Shown here piece by piece: positions 9,380 to 16,407 of a stretch of DNA of 64,000 nt; the stretch's first letter is position 1, and each line of letters opens with the position of its first letter. The position numbers and the translations under genes were made by a program. The DNA is taken from assembly GCF_009857745.1 (NCBI RefSeq), contig NZ_WWEN01000002.1, forward strand, positions 930,001 through 994,000. Reading direction: 5' to 3'. The notes beneath the pieces were generated by a model. It saw only the letters and a list, made by a program, of their open reading frames with translations, made no database searches and was not told the DNA's origin. This DNA comes from Thalassovita mangrovi (lineage in GTDB: Bacteria > Pseudomonadota > Alphaproteobacteria > Rhodobacterales > Rhodobacteraceae).

Positions 9380-10108
9380 ATGGTTATCACGAACGAATTC
9401 AAGGCGTTGTCTGTCCACCTGCTGACCGCCACCGGCGCGGTTTTCGCGATGCTCGCGATGCTTGCCGCGGTCGACGAAAAATGGAGCCTGATGTACCTGT
9501 GGCTGGTCGTGGCCTTCGCGGTGGACGGCATCGACGGGCCGCTGGCGCGGCGCTATCACGTCAAGCATTACGCGGCGCAATTCGACGGCGTGCTGCTGGA
9601 CCTGATCATCGATTACCTGACTTACGTCTTCATCCCGGCCTTCGCCCTGTTCAAATCCGGCCTGCTGCCCGGCTGGACCGGCTGGTTCGCGATCATCATC
9701 ATCACCTTCGCCAGCGCGATGTATTTCGCCGACACCCGGATGAAGACCAAGGACAATTCCTTTGCCGGTTTCCCCGGCTGCTGGAACATGCTGGTGATCG
9801 TGCTGTTCGCGCTGACGCCGAATTTCTGGGTCATCCTGTCGCTGGTCACCGTGCTGGCGGTGGCGATGTTCACGCCGCTGAAATTCATCCACCCGGTGCG
9901 CACGATGCGCTGGCGCAGGCTGTCGCTGCCGGTGGCTCTGGCCTGGACCTGCTTTGCCGGATGGTCGGCCTGGGTCGATTTCCACCCCGACAGCTGGGCC
10001 CATTGGGGGCTGGTGGTGACCTCGATCTATCTGCTGCTGGTCGGGATCGTGCAGCAGATCGTTCCGGAGAAAGTGCAACAGGTCGTTGCGGGGAAATCCG
10101 CAGCCTGA
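9380..10108 (+). CDS. pcs: Phosphatidylcholine synthase (CDP-diacylglycerol:choline)
   Basis: A 242-residue membrane enzyme that condenses CDP-diacylglycerol with choline to make phosphatidylcholine in the inner membrane. The CDP-alcohol phosphotransferase signature is clear: DGIDGPLARR followed by FDGVLLDLIID, supplying the metal-binding aspartates. About eight hydrophobic helices are visible. The Pcs pathway is common in alphaproteobacteria that take up choline, which fits the betaine importer at 48397-51564. The gene starts 21 bp after xerC and probably ends that operon; a DnaA-box-rich intergenic region follows. Confidence 0.92.
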   Translation: MVITNEFKALSVHLLTATGAVFAMLAMLAAVDEKWSLMYLWLVVAFAVDGIDGPLARRYHVKHYAAQFDGVLLDLIIDYLTYVFIPAFALFKSGLLPGWTGWFAIIIITFASAMYFADTRMKTKDNSFAGFPGCWNMLVIVLFALTPNFWVILSLVTVLAVAMFTPLKFIHPVRTMRWRRLSLPVALAWTCFAGWSAWVDFHPDSWAHWGLVVTSIYLLLVGIVQQIVPEKVQQVVAGKSAA

Positions 10109-10109
10109 C

Positions 10110-10313
10110 TTATCCACATAATGTTGCAATAGGATAAGAAATCTGCCGATTTCTGTGGATAACTTTTGAAAAACGACTCATTCAGCCCAGGGATCGCATC
10201 GCGATCTATCAGGCCTAAACCTTCGATCAGGGACGGCACAGCCCGAACCAATACGAAAGGTTATGCACAAAAGATCGCAATACATCAAAAGGTATAGGGT
10301 TTTCTGTGGATAA
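10110..10313. promoter_or_regulatory. DnaA-box cluster in an AT-rich intergenic region
   Basis: Four matches to TTATNCACA: 10110-10118 (+, exact TTATCCACA), 10154-10162 (-, exact), 10261-10269 (+, TTATGCACA), 10305-10313 (-, exact). They form two inverted pairs, each with box starts 44 bp apart. A 7-bp hairpin (AGAAATC-TGCC-GATTTCT, 10137-10154) sits beside the second box. The region has no gene and is visibly AT-richer than its surroundings. It lies between the 3' ends of pcs and ogt, so it is unlikely to be a simple promoter. Confidence 0.6.
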
Positions 10314-10358
10314 CTCCTGTATAAGAGTCCGTTTCGTGCAAAACCGCCCGAAACCGGC

Positions 10359-10811
10359 TCAGATCAGCAGCCCGGCGGCCCCTTCGTGCTTCAGCAGCCA
10401 GACCTTGGTTTCCACCCCGCCGCGGCCGGAAAAGCCGCCCAGCCCGGCGCTGCCCAGCACCCGGTGACAGGGGATCAGGATCGGGATGGGATTGCCGCCG
10501 CAGCCCTGCCCGATGGCCTGCGCCGGAACGCCAAGCTCGCGGGCCAGATCGCCATAGGTCCTTGTTTCCCCGAACGGAATCGCGGCAATCGCATCGCAGA
10601 CCCGGCGCTGGAAATCCGACCCGTCCACCCGCAGCGGCAGGTCGAATTCGGTGCGGCTGCCATCGAAATATTCGTCCAGCTGACGAGACGCCTCCGCCAG
10701 GAGCGGCGAGGTGTCGGAAAACGCCCCGCCCCAGTCCAGGCCGGTGATTGCGCCGTCTTCCTCGCTCAGGGTGACCGCGCCGGTTGGAGTCTCAACAGTC
10801 AGCCGCAACAT
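10359..10811 (-). CDS. ogt: Methylated-DNA--protein-cysteine methyltransferase
   Basis: A 150-residue suicide DNA-repair protein that moves the methyl group from O6-methylguanine to its own cysteine. The active-site PCHRV motif is at residues 114-118 with nucleophile C115, preceded by the NPIPILI strand. The DNA-binding helix-turn-helix (DFQRRVCDAIAAIPFGETRTYGDLA in full) covers about 66-100. A GQGCGG segment replaces the usual VGxAxG before the active site, a mild departure. It is the short form without an Ada regulatory domain. It is read in the same direction as ileS, separated by the ileS terminator. Confidence 0.9.
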   Translation of the reverse strand: MLRLTVETPTGAVTLSEEDGAITGLDWGGAFSDTSPLLAEASRQLDEYFDGSRTEFDLPLRVDGSDFQRRVCDAIAAIPFGETRTYGDLARELGVPAQAIGQGCGGNPIPILIPCHRVLGSAGLGGFSGRGGVETKVWLLKHEGAAGLLI

Positions 10812-10826
10812 TCTGTCACCCCTTGC

Positions 10827-10857
10827 AAAAACGGCCCTGAACCGGGTTCAGGGCCGT
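10827..10857 (-). terminator. Intrinsic terminator of ileS
   Basis: A perfect 12-bp stem (ACGGCCCTGAAC at 10831-10842 with its complement at 10846-10857) and a 3-nt loop. On the - strand it is followed by five T residues, placed 9 bp after the ileS stop. Confidence 0.8.
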
Positions 10858-10866
10858 CTCTCTCAT

Positions 10867-13806
10867 TCAGCTCAGCGCCTCGTTGCACCGCTTACAGGTG
10901 CCCGGATGGCTGTGCAGGCCCACATCGGGCAGTATTTTCCAGCAGCGCTGGCACTTCTGACCCTCGGCCTTTTCGAACACCACGCCGACGCCCTCGACCT
11001 CCGGCAGGCGGAAGGCCTCGTTGGGCAGCGGATCGCCGGTCAGCTGGATATCGGAGGTGATGCAGATGTCGTCGAAGCTCACCGTTTTCAGCGCCGCCAG
11101 CATGTCGGCGTCGCGCACATGCACCACCGGCGCCGCTTCCAGCGAGGCGCCGATCACCTTGTCGGTGCGCTGCACCTCCAGAGCGGCGGTGACCACGCGG
11201 CGGGCCTGGCGCACCTGCGCCCATTTCGCCGCCAGCGGTTCGTTCAGCCAATCGGCCGGGGTTTCCGGGATATCGACCAGGTGGACCGAGCTGTCATCGC
11301 CCGGGAACCGTTCCAGCCACACCTCTTCCATGGTGAAAACCAGGATCGGCGCCAGCCAGGTGGTCAGCCGGTGGAACAGGATGTCCAGCACGGTGCGCGC
11401 CGAACGGCTGCGCAGCGTGTCGCCGTCGCAGTAAAGCGCGTCCTTGCGGATGTCGAAATAGAAGGCCGACAGGTCCACCGTGGCGAAGTTGAAGATCGCC
11501 GAGAACACGCCCTGGAAGTCGAAGGACTGGTAGCCCGAACGCACCTTGTGATCCAGTTCGGCCAGGCGGTGCAGCACCCATTGTTCCAGTTCCGGCATCT
11601 CCGCCGGGTCGACGCGGTCGGCCTCGGTGAACCCGCTCAGCGATCCCAGCATGAAGCGCAAGGTGTTGCGCAGCCGGCGATAGCTGTCGGCGACCCCTTT
11701 CAGGATCTCCGGCCCGATCCGCTGGTCGGCGGTGTAATCGGTCTGCGCCACCCAAAGCCGCAGGATGTCGGCGCCGTATTGCTTGATCACCTCTTCCGGC
11801 ACGATGGTGTTGCCGAGCGATTTGGACATCTTGTTGCCCTTCTCGTCCAGGGTGAACCCGTGGGTGACCACGTTGCGGTAGGGCGCGCGCCCCTTGGTGC
11901 CGCAGGCCTGCAGCAGCGAGCTGTGGAACCAGCCGCGGTGCTGGTCGGTGCCTTCCATGTACACGTCGGCGATACCGTCCTCGGTGCCGTCCTCGCGGTC
12001 GCGCAGAACGAAGGCATGGGTCGATCCGGAATCGAACCACACGTCCAGCACGTCGAACACCTGGTCCCATTCCTCGGCATTGTAATCGTTGCCGAGGAAG
12101 CGTTCCTTGGCGCCCTCTTCATACCAGCAATCCGCGCCCTCGGCCTCGAAGGCCGCGAAGATGCGCTTGTTCACCGCCTCGTCGCGCAGCAGGAAATCGG
12201 GATCGGTCGGCAACGCGCCCTTCTTGGTGAAGCAGGTCAGCGGCACGCCCCAGGCGCGCTGACGGCTCAGCACCCAGTCGGGGCGGCTTTCGATCATCGA
12301 ATAAAGCCGGTTGCGCCCGGTCTGCGGCGTCCATTTCACCAGTTGGTCGATGGAATTCAGCGCCCGTTCGCGGATCGTCTTGCCATAGGTATCCTGGCCG
12401 TCGCCGACTTCCTTGTCGACGCTGGCGAACCATTGCGGCGTGTTGCGGAAGATCACCGGCGCTTTCGACCGCCACGAATGCGGATAGCTGTGGGTGATCC
12501 GGCCGCGCGCGATGATGCCGCCAACCTCGACCAGCTTGTCGATCACGGCGGCGTTGGCCTTGTCTTCCTTGCCCTTGTGGTTGAACACCTTGAGCCCGGC
12601 GAAGAACGGCACATGCGGCAGGAATTCGCTTTCCTCTCCCACGTTATGGGTCATCCGGTCGAGCCAGTTGCGCTTGACGAAACATTCATAGTCATCGGCG
12701 CCGTGGCTCGGCGCGGTGTGCACGAAACCGGTCCCGGCATCGTCGGTGACGTGATCGCCGTCGATCATCGGCACGTCGTAATCCCAGAAGCCGTTTGCGC
12801 CGTCGATCCCGGCGAAGGGGTGCGACAGGGTCAAATCAGCCAACGCTCCGGAACCAAGCTCAGAAATTAGCTTATATTTTTCAACACGCGCCGCGTTGAA
12901 AACATCCTCAGCCAAGTTTGTGGCAAGCACATATCTATCGCCACGCTTTGCCCAATTATCAGGAGCGGCATCAGTGACTTCATATAGACCGTAATTTATC
13001 TTCGGATTATAAGCGACGGCCTTGTTCGACGGGATGGTCCAGGGAGTCGTGGTCCAGATCACCACAGAGAAAGGCTTCTCAAACAGGTTTGGGAACTGAT
13101 CACTACCTTCACCAGCATTCGCCACTTTAAACGGCACCCAGATCGTGTGCGACTTGTGATCGTGATATTCGATCTCGGCCTCGGCCAGGGCGGTCTTTTC
13201 CACCGGCGACCACATCACGGGCTTCGATCCCTGATACAGCGTGCCGTTCATCAGGAATTTCATGAACTCGTCGGAAATCACCGCCTCGGCGTGATAATCC
13301 ATCGTCAGGTAGGGATCGGCCCAGTTGCCGGTGATGCCCAGCCGCTTGAATTCCTCGCGCTGGATATCGACCCATTCATCGGCAAAGGCGCGGCATTCGC
13401 GGCGGAAATCCACCACGTTCACCTCGTCCTTGTTCTTGCCCTTGGCGCGGTACTGTTCCTCGATCTTCCATTCGATCGGCAGCCCGTGACAATCCCAGCC
13501 CGGCACATAGCGGCTGTCATAGCCCATCATCTGGTGGCTGCGCACGATCATGTCCTTGATCGTCTTGTTCAGCGCGTGACCGATATGCAGGTGGCCGTTG
13601 GCGTAGGGCGGGCCGTCATGCAGGGTGAAGGGCTTGCGGCTGCCATCCTTGGCCTTGTCGCGCAGACGGTCGTAAACGCCGATCTCGTTCCAGCGGTCCA
13701 GCCAGGCGGGTTCGCGCTTGGGCAGACCGGCGCGCATCGGGAAATCGGTCTGCGGCAGGTTCAGCGTGTCTTTATAGTCGGGGGTCTCGGGGGTATCGGC
13801 GCACAT
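10867..13806 (-). CDS. ileS: Isoleucyl-tRNA synthetase
   Basis: A 979-residue class I synthetase charging tRNA-Ile in the cytoplasm. HIGH is at residues 74-77 (GHLHIGHALNK) and KMSKS near 659 (EKGNKMSKSLGN). The CP1 editing domain begins around VIWTTTPWTIPSNKAVAYNP. The C-terminus has a zinc ribbon (KCQRCWKI and CKRCNEAL). Length matches bacterial IleRS of the non-mupirocin-resistant type. The segment 12835-13140 (about residues 222-324) is unusually AT-rich with atypical codons, although the reading frame and conserved motifs remain intact. A candidate regulatory RNA with its own terminator lies upstream at 14004-14167. Confidence 0.97.
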   Translation of the reverse strand: MCADTPETPDYKDTLNLPQTDFPMRAGLPKREPAWLDRWNEIGVYDRLRDKAKDGSRKPFTLHDGPPYANGHLHIGHALNKTIKDMIVRSHQMMGYDSRYVPGWDCHGLPIEWKIEEQYRAKGKNKDEVNVVDFRRECRAFADEWVDIQREEFKRLGITGNWADPYLTMDYHAEAVISDEFMKFLMNGTLYQGSKPVMWSPVEKTALAEAEIEYHDHKSHTIWVPFKVANAGEGSDQFPNLFEKPFSVVIWTTTPWTIPSNKAVAYNPKINYGLYEVTDAAPDNWAKRGDRYVLATNLAEDVFNAARVEKYKLISELGSGALADLTLSHPFAGIDGANGFWDYDVPMIDGDHVTDDAGTGFVHTAPSHGADDYECFVKRNWLDRMTHNVGEESEFLPHVPFFAGLKVFNHKGKEDKANAAVIDKLVEVGGIIARGRITHSYPHSWRSKAPVIFRNTPQWFASVDKEVGDGQDTYGKTIRERALNSIDQLVKWTPQTGRNRLYSMIESRPDWVLSRQRAWGVPLTCFTKKGALPTDPDFLLRDEAVNKRIFAAFEAEGADCWYEEGAKERFLGNDYNAEEWDQVFDVLDVWFDSGSTHAFVLRDREDGTEDGIADVYMEGTDQHRGWFHSSLLQACGTKGRAPYRNVVTHGFTLDEKGNKMSKSLGNTIVPEEVIKQYGADILRLWVAQTDYTADQRIGPEILKGVADSYRRLRNTLRFMLGSLSGFTEADRVDPAEMPELEQWVLHRLAELDHKVRSGYQSFDFQGVFSAIFNFATVDLSAFYFDIRKDALYCDGDTLRSRSARTVLDILFHRLTTWLAPILVFTMEEVWLERFPGDDSSVHLVDIPETPADWLNEPLAAKWAQVRQARRVVTAALEVQRTDKVIGASLEAAPVVHVRDADMLAALKTVSFDDICITSDIQLTGDPLPNEAFRLPEVEGVGVVFEKAEGQKCQRCWKILPDVGLHSHPGTCKRCNEALS

Positions 13807-14003
13807 TCCGGGCGTCCTTCAGGATATAGTCGTCTGTCTGGGTTCAGGGCGGCGCGGTATCCCATACGCCTTGTCCCGGCGGCTCGTCTGGATCAGAGCG
13901 CCGGGCATGTAATTCGAATAATGATGGCAAAGCGTTGCATCATGCGCCGCTTATACGGCGCTGAAAGGCGGGGGTAAACCCGTCTCGGCCGCCCCGCGCG
14001 CGA
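13807..14003. other. ileS leader region, no gene seen
   Basis: No supported coding region. It lies between the ileS start and the minus-strand terminator at 14004-14034. A minus-strand promoter for ileS is expected near 13870-13940, where an AT-richer stretch (TTGCCATCATTATTCG on the - strand) occurs, but the -10 is not clear. Confidence 0.4.
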
Positions 14004-14034
14004 CAAAAAAGGGGACCGCCACAGGCGTCCCCTT
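14004..14034 (-). terminator. Intrinsic terminator upstream of ileS
   Basis: On the - strand AAGGGGAC, an inner GCC-TGT-GGC hairpin and GTCCCCTT are followed by a run of T residues. It would end transcripts that begin near 14167 and stop about 200 bp before ileS. Confidence 0.75.
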
Positions 14035-14167
14035 CTGTTCGGCTCGATCTGTCTGGCTGGCTGGACCGGGCTGCGGAGCTGGCGATAAGCGCGCTGCGTT
14101 GCTGGACCTTGCTTGCGGGATGGATCATGCGGGCTGGACGGCGTCTCTCCTTCGCCATCTGGCTTTG
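14004..14167 (-). ncRNA. Candidate small RNA or attenuated leader upstream of ileS
   Basis: A likely promoter (TTGACC-N17-TAGGTA at 14174-14202, - strand) and a strong intrinsic terminator (14004-14034) bracket about 164 nt with no convincing gene. A 72-codon frame starts inside but runs through the terminator, so it is probably not translated in full. The RNA could be an independent small RNA, or a leader that attenuates ileS, which lies downstream in the same direction. I do not recognise a known RNA family. Confidence 0.5.
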
Positions 14168-14173
14168 ATCCCT

Positions 14174-14202
14174 ACCTAGGGCGTGAAATCGCCAAGGTCA
14201 AG
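14174..14202 (-). promoter_or_regulatory. Sigma-70-type promoter of the candidate RNA
   Basis: On the - strand TTGACC (14197-14202), a 17-bp spacer and TAGGTA (14174-14179). The upstream stretch 14203-14235 is AT-rich. Confidence 0.5.
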
Positions 14203-14355
14203 ATTTTTTCTTTTATTTCACATACTTGATATGTTTAGTCGGGTATGGTTTCCGATGTTTTCCATCGGGTTTCGCCGCCCGCCCGGCGGCTTGCGATTGT
14301 CCCCGCCGCCGCGCCCCCCTATCTATGGGATAGACGTTCTTCACAAGGCACCGCC

Positions 14356-14763
14356 ATGACAGCCCTCCCGCCCCGCTTCGACGTCACCCGCGATGATATC
14401 GACCGAGTGGTGACGCATTTCTACGACTTGGTGCGCCAGCATCCCGGGCTCGGCCCGGTCTTCGCCGTGCATGTCACCGACTGGCCCGCGCATGAAGAAC
14501 GGGTCGCCGATTTCTGGGCCAACGCGATCCTGCACGACCGCGGCTATGACGGCAATCCGGTGCAGGTCCATCGCGCCGCCGGTAATGTCCGCCCCGGCAT
14601 GTTCGACGCCTGGCTCGCCCTGTTCGACAAGGTGCTGCGCGAAGACCTCCGCCCCGATCAGGCCGAGGCCTGGTCAGCGCTCGCCCACAAGATCGGCCGC
14701 ACCTTCCGCGCCGGCGTGATGGAGAAAATGAAGGGCCCCGGCGGCGTGCCGATCCTGCGCTGA
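14356..14763 (+). CDS. Group III truncated haemoglobin
   Basis: A 135-residue globin with the shortened 2-on-2 helical fold. FYDLVRQHPGLGPVFAVHV forms the B-to-E region, ERVADFWANAIL is helix E with the group III FW pair, and VQVHRAAGNVRPGMFDAWLALF contains the proximal histidine (HR pair) that binds haem iron. Members bind O2 or NO and are proposed to protect against nitrosative stress. The ATG at 14356 follows AAGG; the frame extends further upstream but without homology. It is monocistronic. Confidence 0.88.
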   Translation: MTALPPRFDVTRDDIDRVVTHFYDLVRQHPGLGPVFAVHVTDWPAHEERVADFWANAILHDRGYDGNPVQVHRAAGNVRPGMFDAWLALFDKVLREDLRPDQAEAWSALAHKIGRTFRAGVMEKMKGPGGVPILR

Positions 14764-14820
14764 CGCGCCCCACAGCCAACAATCCCATCCCGAGACCCTT
14801 GCCTGCGGGACCGCCTCCGG

Positions 14821-14875
14821 CGGGAGTATTTGAACCAAGAAGAAACAGCTTCTTCTTTTCACAAATATCCCGGGG
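14821..14875. repeat. Rhodobacteraceae-type intergenic repeat, inverted pair
   Basis: Two arms in opposite orientation: CGGGAGTATTTGAACCAAGA (continuing AGAAAC) and, on the other strand, CCCGGGATATTTGTGAAAAG (continuing AAGAAGC). They can fold into one hairpin between a + gene and a - gene. Single relatives lie at 17889-17913 and 38221-38249. GGGCCGAAGGCCC and AGGGGGCAGCGCCCCCT hairpins follow at once. Likely acts as a bidirectional terminator. Confidence 0.6.
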
Positions 14876-14971
14876 GTGAATGGGCCGAAGGCCCAGAGGG
14901 GGCAGCGCCCCCTGCCCCGCTTCGCCACAGGCGAAGCACATGCTGCGCGCCCGGTACGGGCGCTCATTGTC

Positions 14972-15961
14972 CTAGCCCTTGGAAAACAGCCCCGCCAGCG
15001 CCCGCGACACCAGCGCCGACACCGACGGGCGCCGCTTGCGGGTGAACGGCACCGGCCGGCAGACCTCCATCGCCGCCACGCCCACGCGGGCGGTCAGCGC
15101 GCCGTTCACCACGCCTTCGCCAAAGCGCCGCGACAGTTTCGACAGCAACCCGCCACCGGCCAGCGTGCCCAGCATATCGTCGCCCGCCGCCACCGCGCCG
15201 GTCGCCACCAGATGGGTCATCACCGCCCGCATCAGCCGCCAGCTGCCCAGGGTGCCGGACCGGCCGCCATAGATCTCCGCCACCCGCCGGATCATCCGCA
15301 GGTTGCTGGTCAGCGCCGCCGCCACATCGGCCAACGCCAGCGGCACGATCGCCGTCACCGCCGCCACCTGCCGCGCCGCCGCTTGCACCTCGGCCTGTGC
15401 CGCCTTGTCCAGCGACGCCAGCAGCTCCACCTCGGCCAGGTCCATCAGGGCTGAGGCGTCGAATTGTTCGCCCTGCCGTTCCTCGAACCGTGCCCGCGCC
15501 CAGTCCATCTCGGACCGCGCTGCATAAAGCCGCATCAGCCCGCCGGTGACAGCCCGCGCCTTTTCGATGTCGTCCTCGCTCAGCGCCTCCTCGGCCCGCT
15601 TGTGCAGCGTGTCGATCCGCGCCAGCCGCGAAAACGCCGCCAGTTCGCGGATCACCGCGATCGCGACGGCCAGCAACAGCGCAATCCCCAGCACCGCCAC
15701 CGCCATGCCCAGCACCGGCGAGCGGCTGATCAGCCCGGTGACGAAATCCCAGGCCGCCACCGACACCACCGCGCCGATGAAGGACAGCGCCAGCCCCAAT
15801 ATCCAGCGCCCCAGCCGCGACGGTTTGCGCGCCGCCACCCCCAGCACCGATTGCATCGCCGTCCCCTGCGGCAGCCCCTCGTCGCCGATCGCCGGCGCTT
15901 CGTCGGGGCCCGGCGCCTCGGGGGCGCCTTCCAGGTCGATCAGGATCGGTCCGTTGGTCAT
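14972..15961 (-). CDS. ycjF: YcjF/DUF697 family membrane protein
   Basis: A 329-residue protein with an acidic N-terminus (1-50), two transmembrane helices around 52-75 and 82-104 (WILGLALSFIGAVVSVAAWD and VLGMAVAVLGIALLLAVAIA), and a long C-terminal DUF697 domain (YGGRSGTLGSWRLMRAVM through the end). The pairing with YcjX is the hallmark of this family, whose role is tied to membrane or phage-shock stress in enterobacteria. It overlaps the GNAT gene by 4 bases, at the end of a three-gene operon. Confidence 0.88.
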   Translation of the reverse strand: MTNGPILIDLEGAPEAPGPDEAPAIGDEGLPQGTAMQSVLGVAARKPSRLGRWILGLALSFIGAVVSVAAWDFVTGLISRSPVLGMAVAVLGIALLLAVAIAVIRELAAFSRLARIDTLHKRAEEALSEDDIEKARAVTGGLMRLYAARSEMDWARARFEERQGEQFDASALMDLAEVELLASLDKAAQAEVQAAARQVAAVTAIVPLALADVAAALTSNLRMIRRVAEIYGGRSGTLGSWRLMRAVMTHLVATGAVAAGDDMLGTLAGGGLLSKLSRRFGEGVVNGALTARVGVAAMEVCRPVPFTRKRRPSVSALVSRALAGLFSKG

Positions 15962-16407
15962 CGGCTCATCTCCTTGCGCCAGATCATCTGCATGTCGGGC
16001 AGGTTTTCGTCGTTATGCGCCCCGTCGCTGCGGGCGATTTCGGTGAAGCCTTCGCGGGCATAGAAGCGCTGCGCGCCCTCGTTGGCCTGGAACACCCAAA
16101 GCTGCAGGTAATCGCTTTCGGATTTCGCCCTGTCCAGCAGGTGCTTGCCAACCCCCTGCCCGGTTTCCCCCGGGCGCAGGTAGAGCGAACAGATATCGAC
16201 GCCATCGCGGGCCAGGAACCCGATCACCCGGCCGTCGCGTTCGGCCACCGTGACCCAGCCGCGATCGATCATCGTGCCGCAAAACCCGATGGTTTCGGCC
16301 TGCGAATGCAGCTTCGGCATCCACTCGGTGCCGGTGTTGAACAGGTGCAGGATTTCCCCCGCCTGCCGCGCATCGAGCACCCGCGCCGGGCGCAAGCAAA
16401 CCGTCAC
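15958..16407 (-). CDS. GNAT family N-acetyltransferase
   Basis: A 149-residue acetyl-CoA-dependent transferase. The GNAT core is present: VTVAERDGRVIGFLARDG (strands 2-4), SLYLRPGETGQGVGKHLLD (the acetyl-CoA pyrophosphate loop, Q/RxxGxG/A variant) and LWVFQANEGAQRFYAREGF (motif B). The substrate is unknown. It overlaps both neighbours by 4 bases, so it is co-translated with ycjX and ycjF, which hints at a linked function. Confidence 0.85.
   Translation of the reverse strand: MTVCLRPARVLDARQAGEILHLFNTGTEWMPKLHSQAETIGFCGTMIDRGWVTVAERDGRVIGFLARDGVDICSLYLRPGETGQGVGKHLLDRAKSESDYLQLWVFQANEGAQRFYAREGFTEIARSDGAHNDENLPDMQMIWRKEMSR

Noticed and set aside
10110-10313. Chromosomal oriC
   Set aside because: The DnaA boxes fit, but the neighbours are not the usual alphaproteobacterial origin genes and no GC-skew data are available. 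Kept only as a DnaA-box cluster.
13940-14158. 72-codon minus-strand frame upstream of ileS
   Set aside because: It runs straight through an intrinsic terminator at 14004-14034, so a full-length mRNA is unlikely. A small RNA or leader explains the segment better.
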